The notes beneath the pieces were generated by a model. It searched no databases. It was not told the DNA's origin and was given only the letters and a program-made list of their open reading frames with translations. Below, piece by piece: positions 1 to 5,015 of a stretch of 5,015 bases of DNA; position 1 is the first letter of the stretch; each line of letters opens with the position of its first letter. Location of the stretch: the NCBI GenBank assembly GCA_024400715.1, contig JAKSMH010000131.1, forward strand, positions 1 to 5,015, given 5' to 3'. Source of the DNA: Bacteroidales bacterium. GTDB taxonomy: Bacteria; Bacteroidota; Bacteroidia; Bacteroidales; WCHB1-69. A program made the position numbers and the translations under genes.

Positions 1-141
1 CTCCAGCGTTTTTTTGTTATGAATTGAAATAAGATATTTTGATAGATTTGAAACAAGTGTCGTTTGGGAAAACTCAATTATGTCTGTTAAAAAATAGTAT
101 CTTTGCAATTCAAAAAAATAGCATACTAAAAATAGTTCAAA
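1..141 (+). promoter_or_regulatory. Leader of the MATE-vsr unit with possible -7 boxes
   Basis: This AT-rich leader contains no gene that I can support. TATCTTTG at 98-105 matches the Bacteroidota -7 box TAnnTTTG and lies 36 bases before the MATE start codon, a plausible distance for a short 5' leader. A second match, TAGATTTG, is at 43-50. Neither has a TTTG -33 box at the usual distance of about 19-23 bases; the closest candidates are at 13-16 and 63-66. The -7 call for 98-105 is therefore moderate and the other weak. The upstream gene is not visible. Confidence 0.4.
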
Positions 142-1512
142 ATGGCTTTTGATAATCGAGATAGTATTGATTTTGGCAAAGAAAACATTCCTAAACTTTT
201 CCGTAGTATTTTTATTCCCACATTTTTAGGGATGCTTTTCAATGCCGTTTTTGTGCTTACCGATGGCATTTTTATCGGTCATGGCGTGGGTGCCGATGGT
301 TTGGCCAGCGTTAACTTGGTGGCCCCGATTATGATGGTTATCACGGGATTGGGAATGATGTTTGGCATCGGCTGCGCGGTTGTGGCAGCCATTCATTTGG
401 CGCAAGGAAAAGTGAAAGTCGCTCGTATTAATATTACGCAGTCGTTTTTGGCTTGCTTGTTGATATCGATAGTCCTTTTGCTGGTTTTATACACTTGCCC
501 CAAAACCGTTTTCCGCATTTTGGGGGTTACGGAAGGCCTTACCTCTATGGCCATGGATTACTATTTGTGGTTTTTGCCTACTTGTGTGTTTTTGATGATT
601 CAGATTTGGGGCGAGTTTGTTATTCGCTTGGATGGTTCGCCACGATATGTGATGTGTGCCAATATTATACCGGCAATCATCAATATTGTATTAGACTATA
701 CTTTTATTTTCCCTTGTCATTTGGGTTTGAAGGGTGCCGCTTTGGCTACAGATATAGGTTGTGGCGTAGGGGCAGCAATGACCCTTTACTATATGTTTTT
801 CTTACGAGAAAAATTATCTTTTTATCCCTATAAATTTTCTAAAACAAGCCATCGTTTGGCCATCCGAAATATTGGCTATATGGTTCGCTTGGGCTTTGCC
901 GCTTTCTTAAGTGAATTTGCCATTTCGGTGATGATATTGGCCGGCAATATTGCCTTTGCCAAAAGTCTGGGTGATGCCGGAGTGGCCGCCTATAGTGTCA
1001 TCTGCTATTTATTCCCGGTTGTGAATATGATTTATATTGCCGTAGCTCAATCGGCTCAGCCCATTATCAGTTATAACTATGGGGCTAAACAGGCGCAAAG
1101 GGTAAAGGACACTTTTCGGTACAGTGTGCTGGTGAGTTTGCTGATAGGCGTCATTGCCACGTTGATATTTTTCCTTTTAGCCACCCCAGTGGTATCGGCT
1201 TTTATTGAATCCACGGAAGGTGCCCATACACTGGCTGTAAGAGGACTTCCCCTCTATGCCTTGTGTTTTGTATTCATTGCATTTAACGTGTCCGCAATCG
1301 GCTATTTTCAGTCCGTGGAGAAAGCTACGATGGCCACGTCGATGATGGCCTTGCGAGGCATTTTGTTGCCTATATTGGCATTTATATTTTTACCTATGAT
1401 GATAGGGGAAACGGGTTTGTGGCTGGCAATTCCGATATCAGAAGCACTCACGGCGTTGGTTGAAATCATTTATTTTGTACTTTTGCGGCGAGAAATTGCT
1501 AAAAATGAGTGA
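142..1512 (+). CDS. MATE family multidrug efflux transporter
   Basis: This is an inner-membrane secondary transporter of the MATE family, which exports cationic drugs, dyes or metabolites in exchange for Na+ or H+. The substrate cannot be told from sequence. The 456 residues match the usual family length, and about twelve hydrophobic segments run from residue 20 to about 450. Family-typical stretches are TDGIFIGHGVG (40-50) followed by LASVNLVAP (54-62), IRLDGSP (161-167) followed by NIVLDY (181-186) in the N-terminal half, and QPIISYNYG (306-314) in the C-terminal half. The gene appears intact, with both halves of the internal duplication present. The ATG at 142 is chosen because it sits just before the short polar N-terminus that precedes the first membrane segment; the bases before it are A-rich without a Shine-Dalgarno sequence, as is normal in Bacteroidota. 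Its stop codon overlaps the start of the Vsr-like gene, so the two are probably co-transcribed. Family assignment is secure; subfamily and substrate are not. Confidence 0.95.
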   Translation: MAFDNRDSIDFGKENIPKLFRSIFIPTFLGMLFNAVFVLTDGIFIGHGVGADGLASVNLVAPIMMVITGLGMMFGIGCAVVAAIHLAQGKVKVARINITQSFLACLLISIVLLLVLYTCPKTVFRILGVTEGLTSMAMDYYLWFLPTCVFLMIQIWGEFVIRLDGSPRYVMCANIIPAIINIVLDYTFIFPCHLGLKGAALATDIGCGVGAAMTLYYMFFLREKLSFYPYKFSKTSHRLAIRNIGYMVRLGFAAFLSEFAISVMILAGNIAFAKSLGDAGVAAYSVICYLFPVVNMIYIAVAQSAQPIISYNYGAKQAQRVKDTFRYSVLVSLLIGVIATLIFFLLATPVVSAFIESTEGAHTLAVRGLPLYALCFVFIAFNVSAIGYFQSVEKATMATSMMALRGILLPILAFIFLPMMIGETGLWLAIPISEALTALVEIIYFVLLRREIAKNE

Positions 1513-2092
1513 CAAAATGAGTCCTGAGCAACGGCGACGTTGTATGCAGGCCAATAAAAGTAAAAACACTTCCATTGAAGTGCTGTTGGGTCGTGCACTG
1601 TGGCATCGTGGATTGCGCTATCGCAAACACGAAAAGACAGTGCCTGGGCATCCCGACTTTTGCTTTAAGGGAAAGAAAGTGGCAGTTTTTTGTGATGGAG
1701 AATTTTGGCATGGTCGGAATTGGGAGCAAAATAAGCATCGCATTCATAGCCACCAGGAATTTTGGTGCGATAAGATAGAGCGCAATCAACGAAGAGATGC
1801 TGAGGTGAATCAGTTGTTGCGAAGAGAGGGATGGCAGGTTTTGCGGTTTTGGGAAACAGATATACGAAAGCACCTGGATTCCTGCGTTCAGATGGTGGAA
1901 GCGGCCCTTAACGGCGCATCCGTACCTGACAGGGTGTTTTACGAGTACATTGAAACTTCCAATCTTTTGGCTGCTGAAGCCGAGGTGGAATACGGAAAAA
2001 AGGAAGTAGGCTATCAACTGCATACGCCTCATTGGGCAGATGCCGATGCTGGAATCATTGCCAAGTTGGAAGCGGAATTTGGAAAAGAGTAG
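1505..2092 (+). CDS. Vsr-like very-short-patch-repair endonuclease, atypical
   Basis: Vsr enzymes nick DNA 5' of the T in T:G mismatches formed by deamination of 5-methylcytosine. This 195-residue protein aligns without gaps to E. coli Vsr (156 residues, recalled from memory) up to residue 73 and with one inserted residue after that. Retained are E25, the catalytic metal-binding D51 in PGHPDF, F67-W68-H69, EFW (85-87), a KIxRNxxRD-type helix (90-98) and GWQVLRFWE (109-117). Changed are His64 to Asp and all four structural zinc ligands: C66 to E, H71 to R, C73 to W, C117 to T118. About 40 extra residues (from roughly 140) extend the C-terminus. It may thus belong to a zinc-free branch of the fold with a different target. 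The start at 1505 gives the ATGAGTGA overlap with the MATE stop and matches E. coli residue numbering. ATG 1517 is an alternative; ATG 1460 would run 53 bases into the transporter. No DNA cytosine methyltransferase is in view. Confidence 0.85.
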   Translation: MSDKMSPEQRRRCMQANKSKNTSIEVLLGRALWHRGLRYRKHEKTVPGHPDFCFKGKKVAVFCDGEFWHGRNWEQNKHRIHSHQEFWCDKIERNQRRDAEVNQLLRREGWQVLRFWETDIRKHLDSCVQMVEAALNGASVPDRVFYEYIETSNLLAAEAEVEYGKKEVGYQLHTPHWADADAGIIAKLEAEFGKE

Positions 2093-2127
2093 CTATAATT
2101 AAAGTTTATTAATTGAAAAAATTTTCG

Positions 2128-2529
2128 ATGATGTTCAAAATATTTCTTTTCCCTTTTCTTTTCCTTTGGCAGTTGCCCCAAAATTTGTTGGCGTTGGTTG
2201 TTTTGTCGTTCTCAAAGGACGTGGAACGCTTGGATTATCGGCATTATTGCTTTGTCTTGAAAGTCAAGCTTCCGCAAAAGGTCGGCGGGGTATCGTTGGG
2301 AAATTTCGCATTGATTAGTCCGGATTGTGTTCACGATGTATTTTCCATTCGTCACGAGGCAGACGGACATACCGTTGATTCGATGATTTTCGGACCGCTT
2401 TATCTGCTTGTCATCGGACTGCCTTCCGTACTGCATCTGCTTTGGTACAACCGCAAACGTCCCGCCGGCCAATCGTACTACGACTTCTATACTGAACGCT
2501 GGGCCAATCGCCATGCGGGTTTGAAATAG
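2128..2529 (+). CDS. Small membrane-associated hypothetical protein with HEADGH motif
   Basis: I do not recognise a named function. The 133 residues begin with a hydrophobic stretch (3-28), which may be a signal anchor or membrane segment. A short mixed region follows, then RHEADGHTVDS (75-85), running directly into a second hydrophobic segment GPLYLLVIGLPS (89-100) and on to about 106. The C-terminal part is polar and aromatic, with YYDFYTERWANRHAG (117-131). From memory, small Bacteroidota proteins share a layout HExGH..QS, GPLYL.VIGLPS and YTE.WA. If so, this copy has one extra residue inside the His-Glu-His motif, which could be a metal site; that is inference. The start is ATG 2128 or the adjacent ATG 2131; a TTG at 2113 in the same frame is less likely. 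The gene lies 35 bases after the Vsr-like gene with no clear promoter or terminator between, so it may be the third gene of the unit. Confidence 0.7.
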   Translation: MMFKIFLFPFLFLWQLPQNLLALVVLSFSKDVERLDYRHYCFVLKVKLPQKVGGVSLGNFALISPDCVHDVFSIRHEADGHTVDSMIFGPLYLLVIGLPSVLHLLWYNRKRPAGQSYYDFYTERWANRHAGLK

Positions 2530-2785
2530 CTGGGTAAAGTTTGTTACTATATTCGATCGTTTATCTGTCAAGAATTGCCATAAATCAAGAGCGAATTTTG
2601 AAAAAGACATTGCAAGCTGCTACAAACCAGATATCTTTTATTAAAACACAAAGTAAAACAGCGAAGTTCAAATTTTATTTATCCTAATGATAATAATATT
2701 TTTGTATCTTTGTTTCACTGTTTCCATTTGCAAAAATAGCAAAGAAATTGATAGTATGATGTTTCTTTGTTAGTTCTAATACTGA
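2530..2785. other. AT-rich gene-free stretch
   Basis: I see no supportable gene on either strand here. A minus-strand open frame covering 2212-2610 is mostly the reverse of the preceding gene. The only signal is the pair of -7-like boxes at 2697-2712. In the frame of the downstream regulator fragment there is a stop codon at 2783-2785, so no intact N-terminus for that fragment is present. Confidence 0.5.
2697..2712 (+). promoter_or_regulatory. Two back-to-back Bacteroidota -7-like boxes
   Basis: TATTTTTG (2697-2704) is followed directly by TATCTTTG (2705-2712); both fit TAnnTTTG. No TTTG -33 box lies at the usual distance, so activity is uncertain. The position, about 75-90 bases ahead of the decayed regulator, suggests this is its old promoter. 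In AT-rich DNA such matches also arise by chance. Confidence 0.35.
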
Positions 2786-2950
2786 CTTGCGCAAAAAAAA
2801 TCCAAAACTGCGGAGCGTTCAAATATTTTGTATCTAATCTACTCCCGCAGTTGGATTGACACCGAAACGCTGATGAAAATCTCCTCCGTTTTGCACCACG
2901 ACTTTTTCGCCGAACTGAGCAAAGGGTTGCGGCATGGAGTTAGTTATTGA
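2786..2950 (+). pseudogene. Decayed fragment of a small HTH (XRE-like) regulator
   Basis: In the frame starting at 2786 the DNA reads as the second half of the small helix-turn-helix proteins common in Bacteroidota. There is an LAQKK start, then ERSNI (2813-2827), then SRSWIDTETLMKISSVLHHD (2843-2902) and FFAELSKGL, ending at TGA 2948-2950. The family pattern, from memory, is F-A-x-K-L-x-C-D-R-x-N-I-Y-x-I-F followed by S-I-D-T-x-L-L-x-R-I-S-x-x-L-x-H-D-F-F. Compared with that pattern, an extra codon (TTG 2828-2830) appears between N-I and Y, the stretch just before E-R-S looks scrambled, and the first 20 or so residues are missing, with a stop at 2783-2785. The only in-frame ATG (2873) would give 25 residues and no complete DNA-binding domain. 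Such regulators are often fixed repressors or antitoxin-like proteins; whether this one served the neighbouring ATPases is unknown. Confidence 0.5.
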
Positions 2951-2964
2951 TTAAGCCACTGTAG

Positions 2965-2997
2965 GTAGTTGGCTTGATTGATGATTTGTTCGAGTAA
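2965..2997 (+). pseudogene. 3'-end remnant of a DUF234-type ATPase gene
   Basis: The last codons before TAA 2995-2997 read VVGLIDDLFE. This resembles the end of the intact ATPase gene at 4725, which has VVKEVTLDELFE followed by TAA. An in-frame TAG at 2962-2964 closes the frame upstream, and nothing earlier resembles the rest of the protein. The similarity continues past the stop codon into the gap and the opposing gene (89-base ungapped match to 4714-4802). That continuation, more than the ten residues themselves, supports reading it as a leftover gene end. Confidence 0.45.
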
Positions 2998-3074
2998 GGA
3001 GGACAGGAAATCCCTACGGTTTTAGGCATCCTATCGGCACCACGAACACGCCGTCGGGGCGGCGGTAAGCGTAC
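2986..3074. repeat. Direct repeat, left copy (duplicated convergent gene junction)
   Basis: This segment matches 4714-4802 at a constant offset of 1728 bases without gaps. I count 7 differences in 89 positions; the last 51 bases (3024-3074) are identical. It spans the final codons of a plus-strand ATPase, a 16-base gap (13 of 16 matching) and the C-terminal codons of a minus-strand ATPase. Similarity drops sharply at 3075. Confidence 0.9.
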
Positions 3075-3127
3075 TGGCCACCCGTGATGACCATCATCAG
3101 GTCAGGTTCGCAAATGGGAACTTGGTT
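3014..3127 (-). pseudogene. C-terminal remnant of a DUF4143-type AAA ATPase
   Basis: Read on the minus strand, about the last 37 codons of a DUF4143-type ATPase survive. The stretch runs from around NQVPICEPDLMMVIT through YAYRRPDGVFVVPIGCLKP to a TAG stop (3014-3016). The protein end matches that of the ATPase entering from the right edge, which finishes PYAYRRPDGVFVVPIGCLRP. Upstream of about 3127 the open frame continues to a Met at 3220, but that part is low-complexity polar sequence covering the inverted repeat and does not resemble an ATPase. The 68-codon frame as a whole is therefore not a real gene. All ATP-binding motifs are missing. Confidence 0.7.
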
Positions 3128-3153
3128 CTCACCTTGGTTGTGTTCCTTTTTTC

Positions 3154-3205
3154 TTGAGTTTCTTCCAGGATTATCTGTTTTTATACTGTTTCGGAAGAAA
3201 CTCAA
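3154..3205. repeat. 13-base perfect inverted repeat (operator-like or hairpin)
   Basis: TTGAGTTTCTTCC (3154-3166) is the exact reverse complement of GGAAGAAACTCAA (3193-3205), with 26 bases between. A third copy of the core, GGAAGAAACTCA, is at 3245-3256 in direct orientation, 52 bases after the second. The second copy is also the left half of an imperfect dyad with TGAGATTTCCCC (3207-3218). Repeated sites ahead of a start codon suggest binding sites for a dimeric regulator; a hairpin is an alternative reading. Confidence 0.75.
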
Positions 3206-3241
3206 CTGAGATTTCCCCAAAATTGATATTTTTTATATGAT

Positions 3242-3275
3242 TTTGGAAGAAACTCAGATTTTTTTACTATTTTTG
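3242..3275 (+). promoter_or_regulatory. Candidate promoter of the DUF234-type ATPase with embedded repeat
   Basis: TTTG (3242-3245) and TATTTTTG (3268-3275) fit the Bacteroidota -33 and -7 boxes with a 22-base spacer, towards the long end of the usual range. The start codon follows 25 bases after the -7 box, so the 5' leader would be short. The third GGAAGAAACTCA copy (3245-3256) begins at the last base of the -33 box and fills half the spacer, where a bound protein would block RNA polymerase. Confidence 0.5.
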
Positions 3276-3300
3276 CCTGTTCTTAAATTGAATCTTTGAT

Positions 3301-4725
3301 ATGCAAAAAATTATTGGTAGAGAGGAAGAAATCAAACAACTGAATGAGTATGTAAATTCGTCGAAGGCGGAGTTTGTGGCGATTTATGGCCGTTGGCGCG
3401 TGGGAAAAACCTATTTGGTGAATCAATTGTATGGAAAGGAGTTTTCTTTTTCTGTAACGAGCATTTTATCAGGAACATACGAAGAACAAATGACTTCTTT
3501 TGTAGAAGCATTGAAAGATTTCGGCTGCGATGTTCCGGTAAAGCCCGAAAACTGGATGGATGCGTTCATCCTGCTTAAAAATCATTTGAAAACCAAGATT
3601 TCCAATGAAAAGCCACTGATTATTTTCATTGATGAATTACCCAGTTTCGACACCCAGCGTTCTGGATTCGTACGTGCCTTGGGCTATTTTTGGAACAGTT
3701 GGGCTTCTCTGCAAGATAATTTGACTTTAATTGTCTGTGGCTCTGCCACATCGTGGATGATCAACCACATCATCAACAACAAGGGCGGCTTGCACAACCG
3801 AATCACGCACGAAATACATCTCCACCCATTCACTTTGAAAGAAACGGGGCAAATTTTACAAAACAGTGAATTTCAGTGGGACAGGAATCAAATTCTGAAT
3901 GCCTATATGGCTTTGGGCGGCATTCCGTACTATTTGTGTATGTTGAGAAAAGACGAAAGTTTTGCCCAAAACATCGACCGACTGTTCTTTTCCGAAGATC
4001 CAACACTGCGGCGCGAGTACAAGCGATTGTACGAGACCTTATTCAATTCACCAGCCACCTACTTGGAAATTGTACGCATTTTGGCAACCAATAAAACGGG
4101 TTTGACGCGCGACGATATTGCCCAGCAATTGAAAACGGAATCGTCCGGATATTTAAGTGCGAAATTGGAAGACCTGATCAATTGCGATATCATTCGGAAA
4201 TATTGCGTTAGAACAAAAAAAATAAAGACCACATCCGCCATTTATCAACTGGTGGATTTCTTTTCGCTGTTTTACCTCTCTTTCAATCCGAAAGCGGAAC
4301 GGGAAAACAATTATTGGCAAAACCATCTGGGCAGTTCTGAATTAAATGCTTGGATGGGATTGGCTTTTGAAAAAGTTTGTCTATCGCACATTCAATCCAT
4401 AAAAAAAGCACTGAAAATTGATGGGATTGCCACCCAACACTATTCGTGGCGAAGCAAGCAGAAAGAAAACAGAGCGCAAATAGATCTGATTATCGAGCGT
4501 GCCGACAAAATCGTAAATCTTTGTGAGATAAAGTTTTCCAATGGAAAATATGCCTTGACAAAAGATGAAATGGAAAAGTTGCAGACGCGCATAGACACTT
4601 TCCGGGAGGAAACCTCGCTTACTTGCCCCATTTGGCTGACAATGATTACCTCCAACGGTTTGGCTCCTTCCATTTACAATTCCAATGTGGTGAAAGAAGT
4701 GACCTTGGATGAGTTGTTTGAGTAA
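3301..4725 (+). CDS. AAA ATPase, ATPase_2/DUF234 type with nuclease-like C-terminus
   Basis: The 474-residue protein is a P-loop ATPase of the type first known from archaea (ATPase_2, followed by DUF234). Near the N-terminus is IIGREEEI (4-11). Walker A is GRWRVGKT (30-37), where most relatives have Arg at the third position. Walker B is LIIFIDELP (106-114), and a sensor-like strand is LIVCGSATSWM (143-153). A winged-helix-like middle region includes the segment coded near 4100-4200 (TRDDIAQQL, then SGYLSAKLEDL). The C-terminal part carries D395 and E409-x-K411 in QIDLII...CEIKFS, the layout of a PD-(D/E)xK nuclease fold. It is probably cytoplasmic; the cellular role of the family is not established. 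The ATG at 3301 is well placed because the conserved GREEEI begins six residues in. It converges on another ATPase 16 bases downstream, and its 3' end is flanked by a direct repeat whose other copy lies upstream. The gene looks intact. Confidence 0.88.
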   Translation: MQKIIGREEEIKQLNEYVNSSKAEFVAIYGRWRVGKTYLVNQLYGKEFSFSVTSILSGTYEEQMTSFVEALKDFGCDVPVKPENWMDAFILLKNHLKTKISNEKPLIIFIDELPSFDTQRSGFVRALGYFWNSWASLQDNLTLIVCGSATSWMINHIINNKGGLHNRITHEIHLHPFTLKETGQILQNSEFQWDRNQILNAYMALGGIPYYLCMLRKDESFAQNIDRLFFSEDPTLRREYKRLYETLFNSPATYLEIVRILATNKTGLTRDDIAQQLKTESSGYLSAKLEDLINCDIIRKYCVRTKKIKTTSAIYQLVDFFSLFYLSFNPKAERENNYWQNHLGSSELNAWMGLAFEKVCLSHIQSIKKALKIDGIATQHYSWRSKQKENRAQIDLIIERADKIVNLCEIKFSNGKYALTKDEMEKLQTRIDTFREETSLTCPIWLTMITSNGLAPSIYNSNVVKEVTLDELFE

Positions 4726-4802
4726 GGATGACAGGCAAGCCCTACGGCCTCAGGCATCCTATCGGCACCACGAACACGCCGTCGGGGCGGCGGTAAGCGT
4801 AC
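4714..4802. repeat. Direct repeat, right copy (intact convergent gene junction)
   Basis: This is the partner of 2986-3074. Here it spans the end of the intact DUF234-type ATPase, the 16-base gap 4726-4741, and the C-terminal codons of the DUF4143-type ATPase. The identical block is 4752-4802. The two copies lie in the same orientation around the ATPase gene, so homologous recombination between them would remove about 1.73 kb containing that gene and leave one junction. Confidence 0.9.
4725..4760. terminator. Possible bidirectional terminator hairpin between convergent genes
   Basis: AGGATG (4725-4730) pairs with CATCCT (4755-4760), and inside it AGGC (4732-4735) can pair with GCCT (4747-4750) across an asymmetric internal loop. 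It spans the gap between two convergent stop codons, the right place for a shared terminator. There is no T tract on either side, so intrinsic termination is doubtful. The outer stem is broken in the left repeat copy (AGGAGG against CATCCT). Confidence 0.25.
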
Positions 4803-5015
4803 GGGCCTACGGCGGTGAGTACCATTTTAAAAGAAGGGGCGAACATACGGTCGGTATCTATTTTGCTTTCAAGCTTTTTCAAGGTAGCTGCGCCCTCCTC
4901 AATCAGGGTTTCGCCACCGGGTTTTATTTCCACCAAACCATTGTGTCCATTTCGCAAATGCACCACGGCATCGCATTCCAAACCGTTTTTATCCCTGAAA
5001 TGATAGACGTTTCCA
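4742..5015 (-). CDS. DUF4143-type AAA ATPase, C-terminal part (cut by window edge)
   Basis: Only the last 90 or so residues are in the window; the gene continues beyond 5015, so the ATPase domain is not visible. The visible part begins GNVYHFRDKNGLECDAVVHL. It continues through GHNGLVEIKPGG and ends YAYRRPDGVFVVPIGCL-R-P before TAG (4742-4744). E-C-D followed by E-I-K is the layout of the PD-(D/E)xK-like C-terminal domain (DUF4143) that follows the AAA domain in many Bacteroidota ATP-binding proteins, and the VVPIGCL ending is typical of them. A Met at 4979-4981 is internal, not the start, because the frame and the family similarity continue to the edge. The stop lies 16 bases from the stop of the converging ATPase. 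The same protein end is found again as a fragment at 3014-3127. Confidence 0.82.
   Translation of the reverse strand, partial: GNVYHFRDKNGLECDAVVHLRNGHNGLVEIKPGGETLIEEGAATLKKLESKIDTDRMFAPSFKMVLTAVGPYAYRRPDGVFVVPIGCLRP

Noticed and set aside
453..833. Plus-strand open frame of 126 codons inside the MATE gene
   Set aside because: It lies wholly inside the transporter in another frame. The transporter frame carries the family motifs across this stretch.
1460..1504. Upstream ATG that would lengthen the Vsr-like protein by 15 residues
   Set aside because: It would overlap the MATE gene by 53 bases and add a hydrophobic leader unlike Vsr. The ATG at 1505 gives a typical 8-base coupling overlap and matches the family N-terminus.
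1499..2032. Minus-strand open frame of 177 codons opposite the Vsr-like gene
   Set aside because: It is antisense to a well-supported gene, has no recognisable domain, and its composition is what the reverse of that gene would give.
2212..2610. Minus-strand open frame of 132 codons
   Set aside because: Most of it is the reverse of the HEADGH-protein gene. The part outside (2530-2610) shows no recognisable motif.
3128..3220. N-terminal part of a 68-codon minus-strand open frame
   Set aside because: Only its last 37 or so codons resemble an ATPase. The rest covers the inverted repeat and has no family similarity, so the frame is a remnant plus chance extension.
2986..4802. Reading the flanking direct repeats as ends of an insertion sequence, or as CRISPR
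   Set aside because: There is no transposase, the repeats are direct and consist of gene ends, and there are only two copies 1.7 kb apart. Recombination or duplication of a gene unit explains them better.
4815..5003. Plus-strand open frame of 62 codons at the right edge
   Set aside because: It is antisense to the DUF4143-type ATPase end, which carries the recognisable motifs.

Overview
The window looks like chromosomal DNA of a member of the Bacteroidota, probably Bacteroidales. It is AT-rich between genes and the genes lack clear Shine-Dalgarno sequences. Several intergenic positions carry the Bacteroidota -7 box TAnnTTTG. The protein types also fit this phylum: a MATE pump with the TDGIFIGHGVG motif, and AAA ATPases with the C-terminal signature AYRRPDGVFVVPIGCL. 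This assignment rests on recognition only; no search was run.

Left part (1-2529): a short leader holds possible -7 boxes. It is followed by three co-directional genes that look like one transcription unit. They are a complete MATE-family efflux transporter (142-1512), a Vsr-like mismatch endonuclease that overlaps it by 8 bases in an ATGAGTGA junction (1505-2092), and a small unrecognised membrane-associated protein with a HEADGH motif 35 bases further on (2128-2529). The Vsr-like protein aligns without gaps to E. coli Vsr (recalled from memory) through residue 73. It keeps E25, D51, H69 and the intercalating aromatics, but has lost all four zinc ligands and the catalytic His64. No cytosine methyltransferase is visible next to it.

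Middle part (2530-3300): about 770 bases without an intact gene, best read as a gene graveyard. It holds tandem -7 boxes, the decayed C-terminal part of a small helix-turn-helix regulator (2786-2950), and a remnant of the 3' ends of two convergent ATPase genes (about 2965-3127). A promoter/operator-like block with three copies of GGAAGAAACTCA (one inverted) lies directly ahead of the next gene.

Right part (3301-5015): a complete AAA ATPase of the ATPase_2/DUF234 type with a C-terminal PD-(D/E)xK-like motif (3301-4725). It converges, with a 16-base gap, on the 3' end of a DUF4143-type AAA ATPase that runs off the right edge on the minus strand. The junction of this convergent pair is duplicated: the remnant at 2986-3074 matches 4714-4802 without gaps (7 differences in 89 by hand count, including a 51-base identical block). 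The intact ATPase gene is therefore flanked by direct repeats about 1.73 kb apart. This ATPase cassette, with its repeated junction and operator-like repeats, is the most unusual thing in the window. The altered Vsr-like enzyme comes second.
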